Shown here in pieces: positions 10,462-18,341 of a stretch of DNA of 41,628 nt (its first letter is position 1; every line of letters begins with the position of its first letter). The stretch is from Thioalkalivibrio sp. (GTDB lineage Bacteria > Pseudomonadota > Gammaproteobacteria > SpSt-1174), in contig DSBO01000006.1 in assembly GCA_011046015.1 (NCBI GenBank), forward strand, positions 1 to 41,628, written 5' to 3'. The notes under the pieces are model-generated. The model was not told where the DNA came from, did no database searches, and worked only from the letters and a program-made list of their open reading frames with translations. The translations under genes were made by a program, and so were the position numbers.

Positions 10462-11574
10462 ATGAGCCTGTACCGCGGAGAGACCGCCTTCACCCATGCC
10501 GAGACCGGCTGCACCGGTATCCTGGTCACCAACCTCGGCACCCCGGACGCCCCCGAGCCCGGCGCACTGCGCCGCTACCTCAAGCAGTTCCTGTGGGACC
10601 CGCGCGTGGTGGAGGTGCCGCGGCCGATCTGGTGGCTGATCCTCAACGGCGTGATCCTCAACGTGCGTCCGCGCCGCAGCGCCAGGGCCTACCAGAGCGT
10701 GTGGACCGAGGAAGGTTCGCCGCTGCTCACTATCTCGCAGCGCCAGCGCGTCGCGCTGGAAGACGTCCTGGGCGAACGCGTGCCCGGACCCGTGAAGGTG
10801 GCGCTGGCCATGCGCTACGGCAATCCGTCCATCGAGACCGGACTCGAGGCGCTCAAGGCTGCCGGCGCGCGCCGCATCTTGGTGCTGCCGCTCTACCCGC
10901 AATACGCGGGCGCCACCACCGGCTCCACCTTCGATGCGGTGGCCGAGGTGCTGAAGCAGTGGCGCTGGGTGCCGGAGCTGCGCTTCATCAACCACTACCA
11001 CGACGAGCCCGGCTACATCGACGCGCTCGTGCAGAGCATCCGCCGCCACTGGGAGGAACACCCGCGCGGCGAGGTGCTGGTGTTCTCCTTCCACGGCATC
11101 CCCCAGCGCTACTTCCTCGCCGGGGATCCGTACTTCTGCCACTGCCAGAAGACTGCACGCATGGTGGCGGAGCAGCTCGGCCTGTCGGCCGGCGAGTACC
11201 GCGTCACCTTCCAGTCGCGCGTGGGCCGCGAGGAATGGCTCAAGCCCTATACCGACGAGACCATGAAGGCCCTGCCGCGGGCCGGGGTGAAGCGCGTCGA
11301 CGTGGTCTGCCCCGGCTTTTCCGCCGACTGTCTGGAGACCATCGAGGAGATCGGCGAGGAGAACCGCGGCTACTTCATGGAGGCCGGCGGCGAGGCCTAT
11401 CACTACATTCCCGCCCTCAATGACGACGCGGCCCACATCGATGCGCTGGCGAGCCTCGTCTGGCGTCACGCGCAGGGCTGGCCGGAATTTTCCGAGGTCT
11501 ATACCGACGAGGCGGCGCGCGAGGCGGCCCAGGAGCGCGTGGTGCGCGCGCAGGCCATGGGCGCGGAGGACTGA
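10462..11574 (+). CDS. hemH: Ferrochelatase
   Basis: HemH inserts Fe(II) into protoporphyrin IX, the last step of haem synthesis. The 370-residue protein shows the opening GILVTNLGTPDAP, the metal-binding/catalytic histidine in VFSFHGIPQRY (H211) and the conserved glutamate in CPGFSADCLETIEEI (E292). Its length matches gammaproteobacterial HemH. The ATG at 10462 is the family start; sequence upstream in the same frame is a shadow of the HNH gene. It is followed two bases later by the CinA-like gene, suggesting co-transcription. Two cysteines in the segment FCHCQK (226, 228) are notable but I cannot assign an iron-sulfur cluster. Confidence 0.96.
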   Translation: MSLYRGETAFTHAETGCTGILVTNLGTPDAPEPGALRRYLKQFLWDPRVVEVPRPIWWLILNGVILNVRPRRSARAYQSVWTEEGSPLLTISQRQRVALEDVLGERVPGPVKVALAMRYGNPSIETGLEALKAAGARRILVLPLYPQYAGATTGSTFDAVAEVLKQWRWVPELRFINHYHDEPGYIDALVQSIRRHWEEHPRGEVLVFSFHGIPQRYFLAGDPYFCHCQKTARMVAEQLGLSAGEYRVTFQSRVGREEWLKPYTDETMKALPRAGVKRVDVVCPGFSADCLETIEEIGEENRGYFMEAGGEAYHYIPALNDDAAHIDALASLVWRHAQGWPEFSEVYTDEAAREAAQERVVRAQAMGAED

Positions 11575-11576
11575 GC

Positions 11577-12317
11577 ATGCGCAACCGACGCATCGGCCTG
11601 GTGCTGATCGGCGACGAGCTGCTCAGCGGCAAGCGCACGGACAAGCACCTGGGCAAGGCCATCGCGCTGCTCGGCGAGCGCGGCCTGCAACTCTCCTGGG
11701 TGCGCATGGTGGGGGACGACATCGCCCTGCTCACCGACACCCTGCGCCAGTCCTTCGCCGAGGGGGACATCGTCTTCAGTTTCGGCGGCATCGGTGCCAC
11801 CCCGGACGACGTCACGCGCCAGTGCGCGGCGGCCGCCGCCGACGTCGAGCTGGCCCTGCATCCGGAGGCCGCAGCCATCATCGAGGAGCGCTTCGGCGAG
11901 GAGGCCTATCCGAACCGCATCCTCATGGCCGAGTTTCCGGAAGGGGCGGACATCATCCCCAACCCGGTGAACCAGATCGCGGGGTTCTCCTACCGTCATC
12001 ATCACTTCCTGCCGGGCTTCCCCAACATGGCCTGGCCGATGCTGGAGTGGGTACTGGAATACTGGTATCGCGACATCTTCAACCGGACGCCGCCCGTCGA
12101 GCGGTTGATGCTGCTGCAAAACGTCGCCGAGTCCGAGCTCATCCCGCTGATGGAGACGTGCATCAAGCGTTTCCCCGGCGTGCGCTTGGCCAGCCTGCCC
12201 AGCACCGAGAACCGCCGCCAGATCGAGATCGGCCTCAAGGGCGAGGCGGCGGAGGTCATAGTCGCCGGCGAGTGGTTCGCCGAAGAGCTGTGCCGCATGG
12301 GGGTGAGCTGGCGCTAG
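11577..12317 (+). CDS. CinA-like molybdopterin-binding-domain protein
   Basis: The 246-residue protein begins IGLVLIGDELLSGKRTDKHL and contains FSFGGIGATPDDVTRQ, the signature of the MoCF_biosynth (MoeA/MogA/CinA N-terminal) fold. It has no C-terminal nicotinamide-nucleotide amidase (PncC) domain, so it is the stand-alone kind often labelled competence/damage-inducible protein A. Related CinA domains hydrolyse ADP-ribose or FAD, but the substrate here is unknown. The gene starts two bases after the hemH stop. Confidence 0.85.
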   Translation: MRNRRIGLVLIGDELLSGKRTDKHLGKAIALLGERGLQLSWVRMVGDDIALLTDTLRQSFAEGDIVFSFGGIGATPDDVTRQCAAAAADVELALHPEAAAIIEERFGEEAYPNRILMAEFPEGADIIPNPVNQIAGFSYRHHHFLPGFPNMAWPMLEWVLEYWYRDIFNRTPPVERLMLLQNVAESELIPLMETCIKRFPGVRLASLPSTENRRQIEIGLKGEAAEVIVAGEWFAEELCRMGVSWR

Positions 12318-12339
12318 GGCGCGCCAGTCCTGACGGCTG

Positions 12340-12360
12340 TTTTTTGCCACAGAGGGCACA
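12340..12360. repeat. Half copy of the GCCACAGAGGGCACAGAG repeat family
   Basis: Only the left arm TTTTTTGCCACAGAGGGCAC is present, 18 bases before the first 94-bp repeat unit. The right arm found in the other copies is missing. This suggests truncation, possibly by arrival of the adjacent array. Confidence 0.7.
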
Positions 12361-12378
12361 GCCGCCATCAACGACCCT

Positions 12379-12848
12379 GTAGGAGCGGTGAAAGCCGCGA
12401 TGCCCATGTCAGCCGATGCTGCCATCCCCGATCGCGCCTCGCAGCGCTCCTACGGGAACCACAAGCAGACTGTAGGAGCGGTGCCAGCCGCGATACCCAT
12501 GCCCGGGTGATGCTGCCACCCCGAATCGCGCCTCGCAGCGCTCCTACCGGAACTGGGCTCGGACTGTAGGAGCGGTGAAAGCCGCGATGCCCATGTCAGC
12601 CGATGCTGCCATCCCCGAATCGCACCTTGCAGCGCTCCTACCGGAACCACAACCGGACCGCAGGAGCGGTGAAAGCCGCGATACCCGTGCCCGGGCGATG
12701 CTGCCATCCCCGAATCGCTGCCTTGCAGTGCTCCTACGAGAACCAGAACCGGACTGTAGGAGCGGTGAAAGCCGCGATGCCCGTGTCCGGCCGATGCTGC
12801 CATCCCCGAATCGCGCCTTGCGGTGTCCTGCCGGTACCGAGGGTGAAC
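12379..12848. repeat. Tandem array of five 92-96-bp palindromic units (array 1)
   Basis: Units start at 12379, 12471, 12565, 12659 and 12755. Each begins TGTAGGAGCGG and carries AGCCGCGAT, then ends near GCGCTCCTAC, so every unit is bounded by an inverted repeat GTAGGAGCG/CGCTCCTAC. Inside the units two flavours alternate: one with CATGTCAGCC-type sequence, the other with CATGCCCGGG-type. The last unit is degenerate at its right arm. The head resembles REP-type GTAGGAGCGG...CCGCGAT sequences of other gammaproteobacteria. The 659-base gap between the CinA-like gene and the sensor kinase holds this array and no gene. Confidence 0.9.
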
Positions 12849-12953
12849 ATGCCAAGAAGCGACCAAGATCGCGACCCAGGGGGAAGGTTCTGCGATCCTC
12901 GTCGCACCTGCCGTTTTCTGCCGTTTATCCGCAACGATCGGGTTGTCTCATAC

Positions 12954-13029
12954 GCCCTGCCAGGGCAGGCAGATCCTCAGGCCCAGCCCTCGCCCTGCCG
13001 GGGCAGGCAGATCCTCAGGCCCAGCCCTC
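12954..13029. repeat. 38-bp tandem duplication at the 3' end of the sensor kinase gene
   Basis: Two adjacent 38-base units (12954-12991 and 12992-13029) differ at one base. The first spans the region just after the stop codon and the second encodes the last in-frame residues. Because 38 is not a multiple of three, the duplication changed the reading frame of the gene end. Confidence 0.92.
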
Positions 13030-14302
13030 CCAGCGCGCTGCGTTCCAGTGCGAGTTCTCCACCGTATTCCTTCACGATGTCCTGCATGATGGCGAGCCCC
13101 AGGCCGTGGCCTGGGACGTTCTCGTCCAGGCGGGCGCCGCGTTCGAGGAGCTGGGCCGACTCGGCCTCGTCGATACCGGGGCCGTCATCCTCGATATAGA
13201 TACAGTGCCGGGTCGCGGTGTCGGCGCAGCGTACCCGAACCCGGTGGCGTGCCCACTTGGCGGCATTGTCCAGGGCGTTGCCGAACAGTTCGCTCAGGTC
13301 CGCGGCATCGCCGATCAGCACGTGTTCCGTCGGGATGTCGATGTCGAAACGCAGGGCGCGTTCACCGTGGATCCTGTCCAGCACCCCGGCGAGGTCCTGC
13401 AGGAGTTCGCGGGTGGGGATGCGATGCCGGGCGAGCGCGCCGCCAGCCAGGCGGGCGCGCTTGAGTTCGCGGGATACGGACTGGTCGATCCGGTCGATGG
13501 CCTCGTCCAGGTCGCGCCGGCGTGCCTCGGGCAGGTCCTGCAGGCTCTGGCGGGCGAGGGCCAGCGGGGTCTTGATGGCATGGGCGAGGTTGCCGAGCGC
13601 AGTGCGCGAGCGTTCCAGGCGACGGGTGTGACTGCGGTTGAGGTTGTTGATCTCGCGCGTGAGCGGTGCGATCTCGTCGGGAACGCGGGTGTCGATGACC
13701 TCGCGCTCGCCGGCCTGCATGGCGCGCAGTTGCGACACCGTCGCGCGCACGGGCCTGAGCGAGTGCCGGACGAGGACCTGCAGCAGCGCGAGCAGCAGGA
13801 GCAGCAGTAGAGCGCCGGCCAGGCCGAACCCGACCAGGTAGCGTTGCGCCAGCTCCTGAAACTCGCTGACATCCTCCGCTATGAGGATCTCCACCGGCTG
13901 CCCCGATTTTTCGTAGCGCATCAGTAGCGCGAGCATGGGCAGGTCCTGGGGGCCCTGCATGTGGAAGGCCCGGTCTTCCGGCGTGCCGGCAGGCGCGCTG
14001 ATCGTTTCGTCCCAGAGCGAGCGGGAGCGCAGGGTGTCGCGTGGCGTGACCACGACAAAATAATGCCCGGAAAACACGCGCTGATAGATGGGGGCGATGC
14101 GGGCGGCGTCGAGTCGCGCGCGCCCAGCCGTGTCGAAGTCCAGGGCCAGCAGCAGGTTTTCGGCGTCGTGCTCCAGGCGGGTGTGGATATAGGTCTCGGT
14201 GAGGGTGCGGGCGGCCAGCATGCCGCCGACCCAGGCCAGTGCCACCACGGCAATGAGGCTGATCGACAGCCAGAGGAAGAAACGCGCGCGCAGCGAGTTC
14301 AT
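12977..14302 (-). CDS. Two-component sensor histidine kinase (PhoQ/QseC-like)
   Basis: The 441-residue inner-membrane kinase has two membrane helices (about 8-32 and 156-178) flanking a ~120-residue periplasmic sensor domain. A HAMP-like stretch and the phosphoacceptor H241 in NLAHAIKTPLA follow. The ATPase domain shows N342/N346 (GNALDNAAKW), EDDGPGID and GHGLGLAI. All boxes needed for activity are present. The C-terminal tail RQGEGWA results from the 38-bp duplication; without it the gene would read WQGV and stop. It overlaps the response regulator by four bases (ATGA). The sensed signal is unknown; the PepSY protein encoded upstream may modulate it. Confidence 0.93.
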   Translation of the reverse strand: MNSLRARFFLWLSISLIAVVALAWVGGMLAARTLTETYIHTRLEHDAENLLLALDFDTAGRARLDAARIAPIYQRVFSGHYFVVVTPRDTLRSRSLWDETISAPAGTPEDRAFHMQGPQDLPMLALLMRYEKSGQPVEILIAEDVSEFQELAQRYLVGFGLAGALLLLLLLALLQVLVRHSLRPVRATVSQLRAMQAGEREVIDTRVPDEIAPLTREINNLNRSHTRRLERSRTALGNLAHAIKTPLALARQSLQDLPEARRRDLDEAIDRIDQSVSRELKRARLAGGALARHRIPTRELLQDLAGVLDRIHGERALRFDIDIPTEHVLIGDAADLSELFGNALDNAAKWARHRVRVRCADTATRHCIYIEDDGPGIDEAESAQLLERGARLDENVPGHGLGLAIMQDIVKEYGGELALERSALGGLGLRICLPRQGEGWA

Positions 14303-14964
14303 GCCGGCCCGCCGTAGACGTAGCCCTGCCCGCGGCGCGTGGTGATACGTTCCCGGCCGATGAGCTGGCGCAGGCGGTTGATATAGACCTCGATGACGTT
14401 GCTGTCGCGCTCGTCGTCATACTCATAAAGATGCTCGGCCAGCCGAGACTTCGACAGCACCTTGCCCTCGTTGAGCATGAAATAGTGCAGCAGGCGGTAC
14501 TCCATGGCGGTGAGCTGGGTCTGCGTGCCATCGGGCAGGCGCAGGGACTGGTCGTCCTCGTCGAGCACCAGGCCATGGCTCTCGATCACCGGCCGGGCGC
14601 GTCCATGGGCGCGGCGGATCAGCGCCTGCAGGCGCACGATCACCTCTTCGTCGTGAAAGGGCTTGGTGACGTAGTCGTCGGCGCCGAGCTTGAAGGCGGC
14701 AATCTTGTCCTGCCAGGCATCGCGGGCGGTGAGTACCAGCACGGGAAAGTCCCGCCCGGCGGCGCGCCAGCTTCCGAGTACCTCCACGCCGGATTTTTTC
14801 GGCAGGCCCAGGTCGAGCACGGCCACGTCGTAGGCTTCCTCGCGCCCCAGGTGTTCGGCGTCGACGCCGTTACCGGCGATATCCACGGCGAAGCCCTCGG
14901 CACGAAGACGCTGGCCGAGGGACTCGGCCAGCGCGTGATCGTCCTCGACCAGCAACAGACGCAT
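14299..14964 (-). CDS. OmpR/PhoP-family response regulator
   Basis: The 221-residue protein has a receiver domain with acidic pocket EDD (7-9), phosphoacceptor D51 (VLDLGLP), T79 and K101. A winged-helix DNA-binding domain from about 128 (LTAMEYRLLHYFMLNEGKVLSK, VIEVYINRLRQLIG, RGQGYVYGG) follows. It is the partner of the adjoining kinase, with overlapping reading frames. Its start lies one base after the PepSY stop codon, so the three genes form one transcription unit read leftward. Confidence 0.95.
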   Translation of the reverse strand: MRLLLVEDDHALAESLGQRLRAEGFAVDIAGNGVDAEHLGREEAYDVAVLDLGLPKKSGVEVLGSWRAAGRDFPVLVLTARDAWQDKIAAFKLGADDYVTKPFHDEEVIVRLQALIRRAHGRARPVIESHGLVLDEDDQSLRLPDGTQTQLTAMEYRLLHYFMLNEGKVLSKSRLAEHLYEYDDERDSNVIEVYINRLRQLIGRERITTRRGQGYVYGGPA

Positions 14965-14965
14965 G

Positions 14966-15265
14966 TCAGTCCTTGCGTTTGGACTTTAGCAGCTCACCGG
15001 TGCGGGCATCGAAATAGCCCTTGCGGTGCTCACCATCGTGGGTGAGGTATTCGATTTCATAGACGTAGCGACCATTCTCGCGCTCGAACTCGGCCTCCAG
15101 GATGCGCGCCTCACGCAGCTCCGGGCTGTCGGTGATGAGCGTGACCAGCGGCAGGATGTCGCCGGCCTCGCGCAGCTCGCGGACCTTGTCGTGGGAGTCG
15201 GCCTGGGCGCCGAAGCTCAGGGCGGTAAGCAGGGCGGCGGTGGCCGCGGCAAGTTTCAGGTTCAT
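14966..15265 (-). CDS. PepSY-domain periplasmic protein
   Basis: The 99-residue protein has a signal peptide (about residues 1-22, cleavage near GAQA-DSHDK). One PepSY-like domain follows, with the pattern ILEAEFERENGRYVYEIEYL followed by GEHRKGYFDARTGELL. Small secreted PepSY proteins are often encoded next to PhoP/QseB-type two-component systems, and a sensing or inhibitory role in the periplasm is commonly proposed. It is the first gene of the PepSY-regulator-kinase operon. The operon promoter should lie in 15266-15369. Confidence 0.88.
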   Translation of the reverse strand: MNLKLAAATAALLTALSFGAQADSHDKVRELREAGDILPLVTLITDSPELREARILEAEFERENGRYVYEIEYLTHDGEHRKGYFDARTGELLKSKRKD

Positions 15266-15369
15266 GGCATTGTCTCCGTAGGTTTCGGGCGGTCGGTCTC
15301 GACCAACGGGGCCATGCTAGCCACCGATCCTGAAATCAAACTTAAGACGATTATGCCCTGGCAGGCAAA

Positions 15370-15397
15370 GAGAAAGCGGGCCGGGGCCCGCTTTCTC
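15370..15397 (-). terminator. Intrinsic terminator after the DUF4870-type gene
   Basis: A 13-bp GAGAAAGCGGGCC stem has a very short loop and is followed on the minus strand by TTTGCC. It lies 20 bases downstream of the stop of the gene at 15417. It separates that gene from the two-component operon. Confidence 0.75.
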
Positions 15398-15416
15398 GTT
15401 CCTCGGCCGATACGCT

Positions 15417-15764
15417 TCAGCCGAACATCCAGGTTTCCGGCTGCGGATGGGCCTGCTGCTTGTCGAGGTACTGCATGCCCTTCACGCAACGGATGATCAG
15501 CCACACCAGCCAGAACAGCAGGATGAAGGCGCCAATCACCAGCCCGACGGTGAGCGTCCCGATGAACAGGTACAGCAGGCCGATCCAGAAGGTGCGGATC
15601 TGGAAGGTGTAGTGGCTCTGGAGCCAGTCCGGCGCCTCGCGCCGGTTGATGTAGGCCATGACCACGCCGACGATGCCGGTGACGCCGACGACGATACCGA
15701 CGAGGTAAAGGATGTAGACGATCTTGGCGGTGCCCTCGGTGGTCGGGGCGGCGACTTCGTTCAT
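15417..15764 (-). CDS. DUF4870-type small membrane protein
   Basis: The 115-residue protein has about three hydrophobic helices (residues ~15-39, 58-82 and 80-95) and the pattern APDWLQSHYTFQIRTFWIGL, typical of the DUF4870/Tic20-like membrane family. Its function is unknown. It stands alone between fbp's terminator and its own terminator. The 299-base gap upstream carries its promoter and the fbp terminator; I see no other feature there. Confidence 0.8.
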   Translation of the reverse strand: MNEVAAPTTEGTAKIVYILYLVGIVVGVTGIVGVVMAYINRREAPDWLQSHYTFQIRTFWIGLLYLFIGTLTVGLVIGAFILLFWLVWLIIRCVKGMQYLDKQQAHPQPETWMFG

Positions 15765-16011
15765 TTGTCATTCTCCATTTTGTTGTTGTTTGCCCTGCCG
15801 TGAGGCATGGCACATCCGGCGCGGTTGATCCTGTATCCTCCATCCCGGGCCGGAAATCAGACTAACGTGGCGGCCCGGATGGCGCAATGGGGGTGTCCGC
15901 TGTCCATGGCCGGCGGTCAGCCGATGAAAACCCGGGCCGTCTTGGCCGTTCGGTCATTCCGGCGCAGGCAGGGATGGCGCTCCCTTGATAACTGACAACG
16001 CTTGTTACAAC

Positions 16012-16041
16012 GAAAAAGGCCCGGCAATGCCGGGCCTTTCT
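16012..16041 (-). terminator. Intrinsic terminator after fbp
   Basis: The stem AAAGGCCCGGC/GCCGGGCCTTT has a 3-base AAT loop and is followed on the minus strand by TTCG. It is centred 37 bases after the fbp stop. Confidence 0.88.
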
Positions 16042-16063
16042 GCGAAGCGGGTGAGCGGTGAGA

Positions 16064-17074
16064 TTACTCGCTGTGGTAGCGGGTCACCAGCTCCACTTCG
16101 TTCTTCGAGCCAAGCACCACGGGCACGCGCTGGTGCAGTTCCTTCGGCTGGATGTCCAGGATGCGCTCGCGGCCGGTGGTGGAGGCGCCGCCGGCCTGCT
16201 CGACGATGAAGCTCATCGGGTTGGCCTCGTACATCAGGCGCAGCTTGCCTTCCTTGCCCGCCTTCCTGGTCTTCTCGTCGATCGGGTACATGAAGATGCC
16301 GCCGCGGGTCAGGATGCGGTGCACCTCGGCGACCATGGAGGCCACCCAGCGCATGTTGAAGTCCTTGCCGCGGGCGCCTTCCTTGCCGGCCAGGCATTCG
16401 TCGATGTAGCGCTTCACCGGCGCTTCCCAGTGGCGGGAGTTGGAGGCGTTGATCGCGAACTCCTGGGTGTCTTCCGGGATCTTCACGTCGTCGCGGGTCA
16501 TGATGAACTCGCCCATGTCGCGGTCCAGGGTGAACATCTTCACGCCCTGGCCGGTGGTGATCACCATGATGGAGGACGGGCCATACAGGCAGTAGCCGGC
16601 GGCGACCTGGGTGGTGCCGGGCTGCATGAAGTCCTCGGCACTCGGGTTCTCGACGCCCTTGGGGGCCTTGAGGATGGAGAAGATGGTGCCCACCGAGACG
16701 TTGACGTCCATGTTGGAGGAGCCGTCGAGCGGGTCGAAGGTGACCATGTACCCGCCACGCGGCTTGCCGGCGGCCAGGTTGTAGACGTCTTCCATTTCCT
16801 CGGAGGCCAGGCCGGCGACGTGGCCGTTGTTCTCCAGGGCCTCGATGAACACCTCGTTGGTGATGATGTCCATCTTCTTCTGCTCTTCGCCCTGCACGTT
16901 CTCCGAGCCGGCGGCGCCCAGCACGCCGATGAGATCGCCCTTGTCGACGAGGGAGGCGATCTTCTTGCAGGCGGTGGCGATATCGTTCAGCAGGCCGGTG
17001 AATTCGCCGGTGGCGCCTTCGATGCCGCGCTGGGTCTCGATGATGTAGTTGGTCAGCGTTTTACCGATATGCAT
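16064..17074 (-). CDS. fbp: Fructose-1,6-bisphosphatase class 1
   Basis: Fbp hydrolyses fructose-1,6-bisphosphate in gluconeogenesis and, in autotrophs, the Calvin cycle. The 336-residue protein shows the metal-binding DPLDGSSNMDVN box (about 113-124), SEEMEDV, the substrate region RYIDECLAG, and GGIFMYP and YEANPMSFIVEQAGG near the C-terminus. It starts at ATG with ACGGAAG upstream. It is transcribed alone and ends at its own terminator. The 200-base gap to the divergent HAD gene holds no further gene. Confidence 0.96.
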   Translation of the reverse strand: MHIGKTLTNYIIETQRGIEGATGEFTGLLNDIATACKKIASLVDKGDLIGVLGAAGSENVQGEEQKKMDIITNEVFIEALENNGHVAGLASEEMEDVYNLAAGKPRGGYMVTFDPLDGSSNMDVNVSVGTIFSILKAPKGVENPSAEDFMQPGTTQVAAGYCLYGPSSIMVITTGQGVKMFTLDRDMGEFIMTRDDVKIPEDTQEFAINASNSRHWEAPVKRYIDECLAGKEGARGKDFNMRWVASMVAEVHRILTRGGIFMYPIDEKTRKAGKEGKLRLMYEANPMSFIVEQAGGASTTGRERILDIQPKELHQRVPVVLGSKNEVELVTRYHSE

Positions 17075-17274
17075 GGTCAGCTTCCGTTTAGATGTTGAAA
17101 TGACTGGAGTCGGTGGCCGGCGCGATGCGCGCCCGGGCCTGGAATCCGGTGGGGCGCCGCGCTCGGCGCGGGCCCAAGGCCGCGTATGATAGCAGAATCC
17201 GGGGCGCGGTTCCCCGCCCCTGCGACCGGCGCTCGCGGCGCGGCATGGCGGGGAATCCGCGCTAGAATCAGGCC

Positions 17275-18042
17275 ATGACGATCCGGGGCATACTGCTCGA
17301 CCTTTCGGGGGTGCTCTACGTGGGCAGCCAGGTGGTGCCGGGTGCCGTGCCCGCGCTCGGGCGCCTGCGCGCCACCGGCCTGCCGCTGCGTTTCGTCACC
17401 AACACCACCCGCAGCACGCGGGTGGCCATCGGCGAGAAGCTGCGCGGCCTCGGCTTCGCCATCGACGATGCCGAGATCTTCACCGCGCCCGCGGCCGCGC
17501 GGGCCTACCTGGCCGAGCATGGCCTGGCACCCCATCTCATCATACATCCGGGCCTGGCGCCCGAATTCGCGGATCTGGACACCCGGGCGCCCGATGCCGT
17601 GGTGCTGGGTGATGCCGGCGAGGCCTTCGACTATGCGCATCTCAACGCGGCCTTCCGCCTGCTGATGGCCGGCGCGCCCCTGATCGCCATGGGCGACAAC
17701 CGCTACTTCATGGAGGACGACGGTCTGAGTCTCGACATCGGCCCCTTTGTGCGCGCCCTGGAGTATGCCGCCGGCGTGGAGGCGGTGGTGCTCGGCAAGC
17801 CCGCCGCGGGGTTCTTTCTCGGCGCCGTCGCGGCCCTGGGCTGCGACCCCGGGGAAGTGGTGATGGTGGGCGACGATGCGCTCGCCGACGTGGAGGGGGC
17901 GCTCAAGGCGGGGCTTGCGGCCGTGCTGGTGCAGACCGGCAAGTACCGGGCGGGCGACGAGGTGCGTATCGGTGAGCCGGGGGCCGGGCTGGCTACCGAC
18001 TTTCCGGCCTGGGTAGAGCAGTTCCTGGCGGGGCGGGGCTAG
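17275..18042 (+). CDS. HAD-IIA family hydrolase, LHPP-like
   Basis: The 255-residue HAD phosphatase has motif I LLDLSGVLYVG (nucleophile D9, with serine instead of the usual second Asp at +2), motif II FVTNTTRST, motif III lysine in GKPAAGFF and motif IV MVGDDALADVEGA. The DxSGVLY form and the NTTRSTR sequence are characteristic of the LHPP group (phospholysine/phosphohistidine/pyrophosphate phosphatase-like). A role in protein-histidine or pyrophosphate dephosphorylation is possible but not proven for bacteria. It is divergent from fbp. Confidence 0.87.
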   Translation: MTIRGILLDLSGVLYVGSQVVPGAVPALGRLRATGLPLRFVTNTTRSTRVAIGEKLRGLGFAIDDAEIFTAPAAARAYLAEHGLAPHLIIHPGLAPEFADLDTRAPDAVVLGDAGEAFDYAHLNAAFRLLMAGAPLIAMGDNRYFMEDDGLSLDIGPFVRALEYAAGVEAVVLGKPAAGFFLGAVAALGCDPGEVVMVGDDALADVEGALKAGLAAVLVQTGKYRAGDEVRIGEPGAGLATDFPAWVEQFLAGRG

Positions 18043-18200
18043 TCGCGTAAACCCACCAGCTTGCAGCTGGACAGGCCTTGCGGCCGACGTCTGGATCATC
18101 GCGGTGCTGGAAAGATGGGGTCGCCAGTGGTCCGTTGTCCCCCTGTCACTAGCCAGCGTGCGGAGTCTCGGCGGGAGGCCAATACTCTGGCCGGTGTGTC

Positions 18201-18234
18201 CGGGGCTTGCCCCGTCATCCCTGCAAAAGCAGGG
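18201..18234. repeat. Paired hairpins in a convergent gap (GTCATCCCTGC-type element)
   Basis: CGGGGC-TT-GCCCCG (18201-18214) is followed by CCCTGC-AAAA-GCAGGG (18219-18234). The second resembles the dispersed proteobacterial element with GTCATTCCCGCGAAAGCGGG-like sequence. It lies in the 299-base gap between convergent HAD and PA2778-family genes and may limit read-through. Nothing else is recognisable in this gap. Confidence 0.55.
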
Positions 18235-18341
18235 GTTCAGCCACCATGGGTATTGAAGCCGGGTGCTGGCCGGACCCCAGCGGAGCGGGATCGAGGCCGA
18301 TACGGACCCTGTGGCGGAATAACCTGCCGAGAGGTTACGGG

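Noticed and set aside
12379..12848. Possible CRISPR array
   Set aside because: The whole 94-bp unit is repeated, without unique spacers and with inverted ends, so it is a tandem repeat array and not CRISPR.
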